DNA from: Acidobacteriota bacterium
Lineage (GTDB): Bacteria; Acidobacteriota; Vicinamibacteria; Marinacidobacterales; Marinacidobacteraceae
Reading direction: 5' to 3'
Assembly (NCBI GenBank): GCA_022826195.1
Contig: JAJDVI010000013.1
Span: forward strand, 1 to 64,000
Length of the DNA: 64,000 nt
In this document: positions 1 to 8,104 of the stretch, one piece after another
Layout: every line of letters starts with the position of its first letter
Numbering within the stretch: the stretch's first letter is position 1
Position numbers and translations under genes: made by a program
Notes under the pieces: generated by a model
Databases searched by the model: none
What the model saw: the letters and a program-made list of their open reading frames with translations, nothing else
Told to the model about the DNA's origin: nothing

Positions 1-749
1 CCCGGCCCTTGGGAGGAGAGTGCGACAAGCACTCCACGACGGGGCCGTTTTTCGCCACGAAAGGGGGGGTCGCTTGCAGCCCCGACCCTGACCCCGCAAG
101 GCAGGGTCGCCGGAGCGCAATCGCGACGGGGAGAACGGGGACCGTGTCCACGGGGAGGCGCAAAAGCCCTAGCAAAAGGGGGGGTCGCCCTAGTTGCGCA
201 GCGGAATGGCTCCGGGAGTGCCCCGCAGCCGTGCTTTCCTTGCCGGAACCGGGCCAGGATCGCGCCTCGGGCCGGGACTCCCGGCCAGCCGGCGATCCGG
301 GGCAGCGCAGCTCCGCTTCCCGGTCCGCTGACAGGCGGCACTGGTCGAGGATGGCCAGTTCGTCCGCGTCACGGCGGTGGTCGTGGTCCAGGAGCGGCGC
401 GCCGGGCAGCGGTCCGAAGGTGTTGTATGTTCCTGCGGCTGCTCCACCCGCTGCGGCTCGCAGTTCCGGGTCCCGCCGCCCGGTGCGCTTGAGAGTGCTC
501 GGACTTCCCGCCTTTGCCTTCTCGGATTCGGGACTGCCGGGCCGTTGAGAAAGTGGCCCCAGACGTGACCTCCGTTTTCGGTGGGCGTGTATACTTGTCT
601 GTAATAACAACGACTTACGAGGGGTCTGCGGCGGTCCTGCGGGCCGCTGTGCCGGCTGAAGCCGGCGTTCCAGGCCGGCGGCGCCAACCGGGCTGTTGGC
701 CAACTCCGCACGACTGCACTTTCGCAGCAACTGGCGGCGGTCCCGGCCA
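1..749. other. Left flank without a supportable gene
   Basis: No reading frame here looks like a protein family I recognise, and the long open frames on both strands overlap each other as expected in high-GC DNA. The stretch holds a direct repeat of AAAGGGGGGGTCGC at 60-73 and 175-188, a perfect 8-bp inverted repeat CGACCCTG/CAGGGTCG at 83-90 and 102-109, a less GC-rich patch around 590-625, and one copy of the dispersed hairpin repeat. It lies beyond the 3' end of the FtsX-type permease gene. A decayed gene on the minus strand between 190 and 590 cannot be excluded. Confidence 0.5.
627..685 (-). repeat. Dispersed paired-hairpin repeat, copy A
   Basis: Two adjacent inverted repeats: a GCGG/CCGC-type hairpin, then GCCGGCTGAAGCCGGC followed by GTTCC. 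Read on the minus strand it matches the other copies in the window (GGAACGCCGG, loop, CCGGCAC, then a second GC-rich hairpin). It lies just beyond the 3' end of the cox-linked operon. Confidence 0.7.
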
Positions 750-3320
750 TCAGATCTCCTGGCGGAGGGCGGTCGCATCCACGCGGGAGGCCAGCCGCGC
801 GGGAAGGACAGCGGCGAGGAGACCCGCCAGCACCACCGCGGCCGCCTGCGCCGCCAGGACGCCGGCCGGCCAATGGAGCGTCAGGGTCCAGCCGAACCAC
901 GCGGGGTTGACGACGTGGACCAGGAGCAGGGTGAGCACGGCGCCCGCGCCGCCGCCGATCACGAGCGAAATCCCGATGATCACGAGGGTCCGGCCGAGGA
1001 AGCCGCCGGCAACCTGTCCGCGGTTCGCTCCCAGCGCCCGGTTGAGCGCCACTTCCGGAGCCCGCTCGCGTACCAGGGTCCAGAGGAAGAGTCCGACCCC
1101 GAGCGCCGCGATCACCAGCGCGAAGACGCGCAGGAGCCCGGTCACCGCCATCGTCTGGTCGAACACCTCCAGCGCCCGGGACCGGAGGCCGGCGTTGTCC
1201 ACGACGTTCGCGCTGAGCCCCAGAGCCCGCTCCAGACGGAGTACCGCCGCCCCCCGATCGGCGCCGTCCCGGAGGTACAGCGCGGCGCCGTGAACGGGCG
1301 CCGGTGTCCCGGGCTCCGGCGGGTAGAGGGTGTTCATGAGCGTGCGGTCGAGGAACAGCGCCCCCTGCTCGTTGCCGTAGTCGCGGTAAACCCCGGCGAC
1401 CCGGAGCGGACGGTCCGCCGCCGCGGCAGGGAGGGACAGCGCGGCCCCCGCCTGGAGACCCAGCCGCCGCGCCAGCGGCTCGGACACCAGCAGTTCCCCC
1501 TTCCCGAATCCCGCGAGCGCCGCCTCCCGGTCTCCGAGAATGGAGAAGCGGTCTCCGGCCGCGGGGAGGGCCGCGTCCACCCCCAGCACGGCAACCGGCC
1601 GCCCTTCGAGCCGAACTCGCAGCGCCCGCAGCAGATCGCGGTCCCGAACGTCCGGGTCAGCGGCGGTGGCCGCCAGCGCTTCGGCGGAGAGGGCCCGGCG
1701 CTCGGACGCGATCGAGCGCGCCCCGCCGGCTCCCCCTGCCCGCGAGACGTAGATGTCGGCGGCCAGCGTTTCGCCCAGCCAGGCATCGAGCGTCGCCCGG
1801 AAGCTCCCGATCAGGGCGCTCACCCCGACCAGCATGGCGACCGCCACCACCAGCGCCGCCGCGGGCGGTCCCGTGGAGCCGGGCTCCCGGAGGGCGGCGA
1901 GCATGCCCCGGCCGACCGCGGAGTTCTGCCCTGCCCGGAAACCCGCCGCCAACCGGATCACCGCGTCCGGGAGGAGCGCCGCCCCGATGAGCAGCGCGCC
2001 CGCCGCCCCGAAGCCGCTTCCCACCTGTGCGGGCCAACTCCCGGGGTCGAGGGCCGCCCACACCGCCGCTCCGATCAGCGCCGTGCCGGCGACCGGCGGA
2101 GCAAGGCGCCAGAAGCGGCGGCGCGCGGGCGACAGCGAAGCGCGTCCGGGGGCGAGCAGGGTCACCGGCGCGCGGGACGTCTCCGCGAATACCTGCGGCG
2201 CGGCGCCGGCGAGCGCCGCCGCCACCGCGACGAGCCCCGCCAGCAGCACGACTTGCGGAGCGATCGTCAGGCCCTCGATCCGTTCCAGCAGGTAGAGGTT
2301 CGAGATCGTCGCGCTGACGCGGTCCAGCGAGGCGCCGGCGGCCAGGGCGCCCACCGGAATCCCGAGGGCGGCGCCGGCGAGCGCCATGAGCAGCACCTCG
2401 CCGAGGAGCAGCACGCCCACACGCCGGCGCGAGGCGCCGAGCGCCCGGTAGAGGCCGATCTCCTGGCGGCGCGCGGCGAGTGCGGCGCGGACGCTCGCGT
2501 ACACGAGGAACGCCGCCACCAGGAGGCTCACCGCGGAGAGCGCGAGGAGGTTCAGCCGGAACGCGGCGAAGAGTTCCGCCCCCTCCGCGCGCAGGGTTTC
2601 ACTCTCCTCGATCCTGACTTCGGGAATCCGGGCGGACAGCGCCCTCCGGATCGGTTCCACGTCCGATCCTTCCGCCGCGGACACCTCGATCCGGTCCAGG
2701 CCCGGCCGTCCGCGGAGCGCCTGGGCATAGGCGAGGTCCAGGAACGCGGACGCGCGCCCGTCCTCACCGGGGTACGTCCCCGCCACCAGCGTCGGGCGCC
2801 GGCCCGCAGCGCCCGCGCCGTCGATCCCGATCCACACCGGGTCCAAAGGGCCGACTCCCAGCCGATCCGCCACCCGTCCCGGAAGGACGATGCCTCCGGA
2901 GAAGAAGACCTCGGGAGCGAGAGTCCCCGCGCCGCCCCCGGAACCCGCGAAATCGAAGGGCCCGGAAACCAGGTCCACTCCCCACCCGGGGACGGATGCC
3001 TCCTGCTCGAGGGTACCCACCCGGAGCCCCGCGAGGCGCACGACCGGCGCGGCGCGCCGGACGCCCGGGGCCGCGAGGACGGCCGGCCACGCCTCGTCCG
3101 GGACGCTTCCGGCTTCCTCCACGAGGCCGGTGACGACGAGGTCGGCGCCAGCGGAGATGCCCTCGAGGCTGGCGTCCAGGGTTTCGAGCGCCGCCCGGTT
3201 CAGCAGCTGCACCGACAGCACCGCCCCGGCGCCCAGCGCGATGGCCAGGACCGGGAGCAGGCCCAGCGCGGGCGCCGCCCGCAGGCGGGCCGGCGCGGCC
3301 CGGAGCAGCAGCCGGATCAC
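750..3320 (-). CDS. FtsX-like ABC transporter permease, two-module
   Basis: Large integral membrane protein of 856 residues. It has an N-terminal membrane segment, an extracytoplasmic domain, a central helix cluster, a second extracytoplasmic domain and a C-terminal FtsX helix cluster with VRERAPEVALNRALGANRG near residue 760. This is the tandem-FtsX (MacB/LolCE superfamily) layout of permeases that move lipids, lipoproteins or drugs without crossing through a classical channel. The start is GTG at 3320, overlapping the TGA of the ATPase gene, so the two are translationally coupled and surely form one transporter. It is the last gene of the molybdenum-hydroxylase operon, an unusual place for such a transporter. 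The substrate is unknown. Confidence 0.88.
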   Translation of the reverse strand: MIRLLLRAAPARLRAAPALGLLPVLAIALGAGAVLSVQLLNRAALETLDASLEGISAGADLVVTGLVEEAGSVPDEAWPAVLAAPGVRRAAPVVRLAGLRVGTLEQEASVPGWGVDLVSGPFDFAGSGGGAGTLAPEVFFSGGIVLPGRVADRLGVGPLDPVWIGIDGAGAAGRRPTLVAGTYPGEDGRASAFLDLAYAQALRGRPGLDRIEVSAAEGSDVEPIRRALSARIPEVRIEESETLRAEGAELFAAFRLNLLALSAVSLLVAAFLVYASVRAALAARRQEIGLYRALGASRRRVGVLLLGEVLLMALAGAALGIPVGALAAGASLDRVSATISNLYLLERIEGLTIAPQVVLLAGLVAVAAALAGAAPQVFAETSRAPVTLLAPGRASLSPARRRFWRLAPPVAGTALIGAAVWAALDPGSWPAQVGSGFGAAGALLIGAALLPDAVIRLAAGFRAGQNSAVGRGMLAALREPGSTGPPAAALVVAVAMLVGVSALIGSFRATLDAWLGETLAADIYVSRAGGAGGARSIASERRALSAEALAATAADPDVRDRDLLRALRVRLEGRPVAVLGVDAALPAAGDRFSILGDREAALAGFGKGELLVSEPLARRLGLQAGAALSLPAAAADRPLRVAGVYRDYGNEQGALFLDRTLMNTLYPPEPGTPAPVHGAALYLRDGADRGAAVLRLERALGLSANVVDNAGLRSRALEVFDQTMAVTGLLRVFALVIAALGVGLFLWTLVRERAPEVALNRALGANRGQVAGGFLGRTLVIIGISLVIGGGAGAVLTLLLVHVVNPAWFGWTLTLHWPAGVLAAQAAAVVLAGLLAAVLPARLASRVDATALRQEI

Positions 3321-4048
3321 CGCGCGTCGGAGGAGGGCGGCGGCTCAGCGTCCCGGAGCCGCCCCCCGCGCAGCCGCAACCGGGTGTCGGCCCGGGCCGC
3401 AAGCTCGGGATCGTGGGTCGCGAGCAGCAGCCCGGCGCCGCGGTCGCGGACCAGGCGGAAGAGCAGGTCCGCCACCGCGCCGGCGCCGCGGGCATCGAGG
3501 TTGCCGGTCGGTTCGTCGGCCAGCAGCAACGCGGGCCGGAGCAGAAGCGCCCGGGCGATCGCCGTCCGCTGCATCTCGCCCCCCGAGAGCCGCCGCGCCG
3601 GCTCGCGGGCGCGGCCTTCCAGTCCGACCGCCGCCAGCAGGCGATCGGCGGCGGCGTCCACCTCGTTTGGATCCCCCTCTGCGCCGGGCACCTCGCGGAC
3701 GCGGGCGATGCGCGCCGGCAACAACACGTTCTCCCGGACCGTCAGGTAGGGCACGAGATGGAAGAACTGGAACACGAGTCCCACACTGCGGCCCCGGAGC
3801 TGGCTGCGCTCCGCGTCCGGAAGTCCGGCCAGGTCCTGTCCTCCGAGCCGAACGGCGCCCTCGCCGGGGAGCTCGATGCCCGCCGCGACGTGGAGGAGCG
3901 TGCTCTTGCCGCTGCCCGACCGGCCCGCGATGGATACGGTCTCGCCCGGTTCGATCGCGAGGCTGACCGAATCGAGGACCGTCAGCTCCGAGCCGTCCGC
4001 CTGGGAATAGCGCCTGGTGACTTCGCGAAGCTCCAGGACGGGGGTCAT
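3317..4048 (-). CDS. ABC transporter ATP-binding protein (LolD/MacB type)
   Basis: Cytoplasmic ATPase of 243 residues that powers the adjoining FtsX permease. It shows Walker A GRSGSGKST near residue 40, signature LSGGEMQR, and Walker B LLLADEPT followed by the D-loop NLDARG. The start is ATG at 4048, giving MTPVLELREV. The open frame extends further upstream, but that part is antisense-like and overlaps xdhC. The ATG overlaps the TGA of xdhC (ATGA), and the 3' end overlaps the permease start, so the three genes are read together. Family and role are clear; the transported substrate is not. Confidence 0.92.
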   Translation of the reverse strand: MTPVLELREVTRRYSQADGSELTVLDSVSLAIEPGETVSIAGRSGSGKSTLLHVAAGIELPGEGAVRLGGQDLAGLPDAERSQLRGRSVGLVFQFFHLVPYLTVRENVLLPARIARVREVPGAEGDPNEVDAAADRLLAAVGLEGRAREPARRLSGGEMQRTAIARALLLRPALLLADEPTGNLDARGAGAVADLLFRLVRDRGAGLLLATHDPELAARADTRLRLRGGRLRDAEPPPSSDAR

Positions 4049-5058
4049 CCAGCCGACTCGCCCCGCACGCCGTTTCTCGCGGCCACCACCTGCGCCATCA
4101 CCGCCAGCGCGATCTGGTCGGGGGTTCGGGCGCCGATCGGCAACCCGATGGGCGCCGCGATCCGGGCGAGTGCGTCTTCGGAAACGCCGCGCTCCTTCAG
4201 CCGGCCGAGACGCCGGGCGTGGGTCTTGCGGCTGCCGAGCGCCCCCACGTAGAACGCGGCGCTCTCGAGCGCCAGCGCGAGCGCCGGGTCGTCCAGCTTC
4301 GGATCGTGCGTCAGGGTGGCGACCGCGGTGCTCGCGTCGAGCCCGATCCGCCGGAACCCCTCCGCGGGCCACTCGTTCACGATCTCTACGCCGGGAAAAC
4401 GCTCGGGCGAGGCGAACACCGGGCGCGGGTCGCAGATCACCGGGCGGTAGCCGACCCGGGCCGCGAGACCGCAGAGGGTCTGCGCGATGTGGACTCCGCC
4501 CACGATGACCAGCGATTCGGACGGCAGGATGAGGTCGCAGAACACGGACCCGTCTTCGGTCTCGGTCGCCTGCGGCCGGCCCGCCGCGAGCGCCGCCTCG
4601 GCGGCGTCGGCCAGCGCCGGGGACCCGATCCCCGGCGCCCCGGCCACCTTGACCAGGCTCTCCCCGAGCTTCGGCCCGGAGGTCACGACCGCCAGCGCCA
4701 CGGCGTCGCGGCGCCGCATCCCCTCGCGGACCGGACCCAGCAGCTCCCGGTCGGCCCGTTCGACGAACACCGTGAGCGAGCCCCCGCAGGCGAGACCCAC
4801 GCCCCAGGCCAGTTCGTCGGAGACCGCGAAGCGAAGCAGCCGTGGCTCACCGCTCTCGATGACCTCGCGGGCCGCCTCGACCACGCTCGATTCCACACAG
4901 CCCCCACTGACCGAGCCGGCGATCCGGCCTTCGCGGTCGATCGTCATGCGGGCGCCGGGACGCCTCGGTCCCGAACCCCAGGTGTGCACCACCGTGGAGA
5001 GCGCGAGCGGACCCTTGCCGGCCAGCCAGGAGTCCAGAACGGGAGCGATGTCGCGCAT
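4045..5058 (-). CDS. XdhC/CoxF family molybdenum-hydroxylase maturation protein
   Basis: Protein of 337 residues with an N-terminal XdhC/CoxI domain (GSGPRRPGARM, then the conserved SGGCVESSV Cys near residue 54) and a C-terminal Rossmann domain (LVIVGGVHIAQTL; THDPKLDD; GALGSRKTHARR). XdhC proteins bind the molybdenum cofactor, protect its sulfurated form and insert it into xanthine-dehydrogenase or CO-dehydrogenase-like enzymes. The position downstream of the small, large and FAD subunits plus MoxR and VWA genes fits the CoxF role. There is a 19-bp gap after the VWA gene and an ATGA overlap with the ABC ATPase gene. Confidence 0.93.
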   Translation of the reverse strand: MRDIAPVLDSWLAGKGPLALSTVVHTWGSGPRRPGARMTIDREGRIAGSVSGGCVESSVVEAAREVIESGEPRLLRFAVSDELAWGVGLACGGSLTVFVERADRELLGPVREGMRRRDAVALAVVTSGPKLGESLVKVAGAPGIGSPALADAAEAALAAGRPQATETEDGSVFCDLILPSESLVIVGGVHIAQTLCGLAARVGYRPVICDPRPVFASPERFPGVEIVNEWPAEGFRRIGLDASTAVATLTHDPKLDDPALALALESAAFYVGALGSRKTHARRLGRLKERGVSEDALARIAAPIGLPIGARTPDQIALAVMAQVVAARNGVRGESAG

Positions 5059-5077
5059 TGGGCTGCTCAGCCCGGGA

Positions 5078-6316
5078 TTATCGTGCGGCCAGCGACCGCG
5101 GCCGGGACAGGAGACGCGGCGCGGCCGCGCGGCCCACCGGGTCCAGCTTCGCCAGGTGCTCCGCCAGCGAACGCACGCTCGCCAGGTTGTTCACCGGCAG
5201 GAAGTCGTGGATGTGGGGAAGCGCCGCGGCCATCCCCCGGGTGAGCGGCTCGTAGCCCTCGTCGGACAGCAGCGGGTTCAGCCAGACCACGCGCCAGGCG
5301 AGCCCGCGCAGGCGCTCCATTTCGGAGGCCACCAGCGCCGGATCGCCGCGGTCCCAGCCGTCGCTCACCAGGAGCACCACCGCCGCGGAGGTGGGCAGCC
5401 GCCGCGCCCATTCCAGGTTGAACCGGTGGAGGGCTTCGCCGATGCGGGTCCCGCCCGACCAGTCGCGCACCGCCTCCGAGGCTTCCCGGAGGGCCCGGTC
5501 CACCCGCCGGTCGGCGAGCTTGCGCGTGATCCGGGTGAGCCGGGTGGCGAAGACGAAGGCCTCCACCCGCCCGGGCGACCCGTGCGAGAGCCCGTAGAGG
5601 AAATGGAGCAACACACGGGCCGTCTGCTCCATGGAACCGCTCACGTCGGCGAGCACGATGAGCGGCCGCGGTTTCTCCCGGCGCCGCCGGCGTTCGAGGC
5701 CCACCCATTCGCCTCCCGACCGGAGCCCCCGCCGCAGCGTCCGCCGGAGATCCAGGTTCCGGTTGCCACCGGGCCGGAAACGCACCACCCGGCGGCGGGC
5801 GGCCCGCCAGCCGGCGTCCCGGATCAGCGCCCGCACTTCCCGCAGCTCGTCCTCGTCGAGGTCGGAGAAGTCGCGGTGCTCGAGGGACTCGCGGTCGCTC
5901 CAGGTGCGCCGGGCGAACGGATGACGCGGCTGCTCGTCGGAGCCGGTATCCCTCCCGGGGGCCACCGGCCGGAAGGTCGCCTGCCGGACCGGGGAGCGCT
6001 GCTTCCGGAGCAGCATTCCGGGGAGCCGGGCCCGCGTCCAGCGTTCGGGCGGCGTTTCCCAGAACAGCGCGAACGCGGCGTCGAAGAGTTCGAGGTCTTC
6101 GCGCCGGTGAATGAGCAGCGCGCGGGCGGCGGCGTGGAACTCCTCGCGCCGGAAGACCTCGATGAGCGGCAGCGCCTGCGCCAGGTCCAGCATCCGGGCG
6201 GTGGAGACCGGGAGCCCGATCCCCCGCAGCAGGCGCCCGAAGAGGGTGAGGTTCTGGAGCAGCGGGGGGAGCGCCGCCCCGCGTTCCGGCTGCGGACCCC
6301 GCGCCGCGGCGGTCAA
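5078..6316 (-). CDS. VWA-domain protein, CoxE-like
   Basis: Protein of about 412 residues of the VWA/CoxE family. The N-terminal half is helical and arginine-rich. The C-terminal VWA domain has the metal-ion adhesion motif LADVSGSM (DxSGS), then SGGTRIGEAL and LLVSDGWDRGDP. CoxE proteins work with a MoxR ATPase (CoxD) in building the Mo-Cu or Mo centre of CO-dehydrogenase-type enzymes. I place the start at TTG 6316, because its TTGA overlaps the stop of the MoxR gene and the sequence upstream in this frame is antisense noise. The gene ends with TAA 19 bp before xdhC. Confidence 0.87.
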   Translation of the reverse strand: MTAAARGPQPERGAALPPLLQNLTLFGRLLRGIGLPVSTARMLDLAQALPLIEVFRREEFHAAARALLIHRREDLELFDAAFALFWETPPERWTRARLPGMLLRKQRSPVRQATFRPVAPGRDTGSDEQPRHPFARRTWSDRESLEHRDFSDLDEDELREVRALIRDAGWRAARRRVVRFRPGGNRNLDLRRTLRRGLRSGGEWVGLERRRRREKPRPLIVLADVSGSMEQTARVLLHFLYGLSHGSPGRVEAFVFATRLTRITRKLADRRVDRALREASEAVRDWSGGTRIGEALHRFNLEWARRLPTSAAVVLLVSDGWDRGDPALVASEMERLRGLAWRVVWLNPLLSDEGYEPLTRGMAAALPHIHDFLPVNNLASVRSLAEHLAKLDPVGRAAAPRLLSRPRSLAAR

Positions 6317-7224
6317 GCGACTCCGGCGGCCAGCCGGGTGAGGATGGCCCCCGCCCGTTCCCCGCGGACCATCTCGAGATCGTCCCGGTACTTGAGGAGC
6401 GCTCCCAGCGTCCGGTCCACCGCGGCCTCGTCGAGGGCGGTCTTCCCGAGCGAGGCCAGCGCCATCGTCCAGTCCAGGGTCTCGGACACCCCCGGGCGCT
6501 TGAAGAGATCGAGCTCGCGCAGTTCCTGGGCGAACCGGGTGGCCTCCGCCGCGAGCTGCGCCGCCGCCTGGGGCACCCGCTCGCGGACGATCTCGAGCTC
6601 GCGTTCGTAGCTGGGGTAGGGAATCCAGTGGTAGAGGCAGCGCCGCTTCAGCGCGTCGTGGACCTCCCGGGTCCGGTTCGAGGTGAGGACCACGACCGGC
6701 GGCGCCGCCGCCCGGATCGTGCCGATCTCGGGAATCGTGATCTGGAAGTCCGAGAGGACCTCCAGCAGGTACGCCTCGAACTCCTCGTCGCTGCGGTCCA
6801 CCTCGTCGATGAGCAGCACCGGACGGCTTTCCGGCGACGAGGTCTCGATGGCGTGCAGGAGGGGCCGGCGCAGCAGGAAGTCCGCGCCGAACAGATCCTG
6901 CTGTTCCATGGCGGTTCCCCGGCTCTCGGCCAGCCGGATGGCCAGCATCTGCCGCGTGTAGTTCCACTCGTAGGCCGCCTGGGCGATGTCGAGTCCTTCG
7001 TAGCACTGGAGCCGGATCAGCGGGGCGCCCAGCACCGCCGCCGTCACCTTGGCAAGTTCGGTCTTCCCGACGCCGGCCTCGCCCTCGAGGAAGAGGGGGC
7101 GCTCGAGACGCAGGGCCAGGAAGAGCGCGGTGGCGAGGGCCTCGTCGGCGATATACCCCTGCTCCGCGAGTTCCCCGGTGAGTTCGGGGACCGAGGAGAG
7201 GGTCGCCGTCCGGGTTGCTGACAA
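6313..7224 (-). CDS. MoxR-family AAA+ ATPase, CoxD-like
   Basis: ATPase of about 303 residues. Walker A is GEAGVGKTE, Walker B is LLIDEVDRSDEEFE, sensor 1 lies in VVLTSNRTRE, and the arginine-finger region follows at RRCLYHW. MoxR ATPases pair with VWA proteins as chaperones; in cox operons CoxD acts as an unfoldase that matures the apo-CO dehydrogenase. There is no ATG near the 5' end. TTG 7224 is the best start because it falls 13 bp after the stop of the FAD-subunit gene and gives a typical N-terminus (LSSVPELTGELAEQGYIAD). It overlaps the VWA gene by 4 bp. Confidence 0.9.
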   Translation of the reverse strand: MSATRTATLSSVPELTGELAEQGYIADEALATALFLALRLERPLFLEGEAGVGKTELAKVTAAVLGAPLIRLQCYEGLDIAQAAYEWNYTRQMLAIRLAESRGTAMEQQDLFGADFLLRRPLLHAIETSSPESRPVLLIDEVDRSDEEFEAYLLEVLSDFQITIPEIGTIRAAAPPVVVLTSNRTREVHDALKRRCLYHWIPYPSYERELEIVRERVPQAAAQLAAEATRFAQELRELDLFKRPGVSETLDWTMALASLGKTALDEAAVDRTLGALLKYRDDLEMVRGERAGAILTRLAAGVA

Positions 7225-7237
7225 CCGCCTGGCTGCT

Positions 7238-8092
7238 CTATCCGGCGCGTTCGGCCGCGAGAGCAAGCGCGCGTTTCGTGTACACGCCGGCGAGGTGAGC
7301 CCGGAACTCTCCCGAGGCGTAGAGATCGCCGAGCGGCTCGTCGAAGGCGTCCCCGACGCGCGCGGCGGCAGCCGCGATCCGGTCCGCGTCGGCCGGGCCG
7401 CCGCAGAGCGCCGCCGCGGCCGCATCCGCCAGCACCGCCTTACCGGTGACCCCGTTGATGCCGATCGCGCAGCTCCCGACGTTGCCGCCATCCATCCCGA
7501 CGCAGGCGGCCACGCCCACTACGGCATAGCTGGAGGCCGGATGGCGGTGCTTCAGGTAGGCGCCGCCCGCCGCGCAGGGAACGCGAACCGAGGTGATGAC
7601 CTCGTTGTCGGCCAGTGCGGTCGTCAGGATGTCCACGAAGAAGTCCGAAGCGGCGATCGTTCGTTCGCCGCCGGCCCCGACCGCGGTGACCTCGGCGCCG
7701 AGCGCCAGCATCGCGGCGGGATAGTCGGCCCCCGGGTCGGCGTGGGCCAGACTGCCCCCGATCGTCCCCCGGTTCCGTACCTGGATGTCCCCGATGGCGG
7801 CCGCCGTTTCGGCCAGCATCGGGCATCCCCCCCGGACCGCGGCCGAGTCGGCTACCGCGGCGTGGGTGGCGAGCGCCCCGATGACGAGGCTGTCTCCGTC
7901 TCGAGAGACATCGGACAAACCGGGAATCCGCCCGATGTCCACGAGCGCGGACGGCTGCGCGGCGCGCAGTTTCATGGCCGGAATCAGGCTGTGCCCGCCG
8001 GCGACCAGCTTGGCGTCCGGAAGCGAGGAAAGCAGCTCCACCGCCTCGGCGACCGAAGCGGCGCGGTGGTAGTCGAATTGGCTTGGAAACAT
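7238..8092 (-). CDS. FAD-binding (medium) subunit, CoxM/CutM family
   Basis: Flavoprotein subunit of 284 residues of a molybdenum hydroxylase. It has the two FAD-contact motifs of the CoxM family, AGGHSLIP near residue 32 and TIGGSLAHADPG near residue 110, followed by the C-terminal CO-dehydrogenase flavoprotein domain. It would pass electrons from the two 2Fe-2S clusters of the small subunit to a quinone or other acceptor. ATG at 8092 has a good ribosome site, GAGGAGAT. It follows the large subunit by 12 bp, so the order is S-L-M, the order usual for form II (CODH-like) clusters. Confidence 0.94.
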   Translation of the reverse strand: MFPSQFDYHRAASVAEAVELLSSLPDAKLVAGGHSLIPAMKLRAAQPSALVDIGRIPGLSDVSRDGDSLVIGALATHAAVADSAAVRGGCPMLAETAAAIGDIQVRNRGTIGGSLAHADPGADYPAAMLALGAEVTAVGAGGERTIAASDFFVDILTTALADNEVITSVRVPCAAGGAYLKHRHPASSYAVVGVAACVGMDGGNVGSCAIGINGVTGKAVLADAAAAALCGGPADADRIAAAAARVGDAFDEPLGDLYASGEFRAHLAGVYTKRALALAAERAG

Positions 8093-8104
8093 CGGAATCT
8101 CCTC

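Noticed and set aside
190-900. Minus-strand frame at the left end as a gene
   Set aside because: No family likeness, biased composition, and overlap with the well-supported permease gene.
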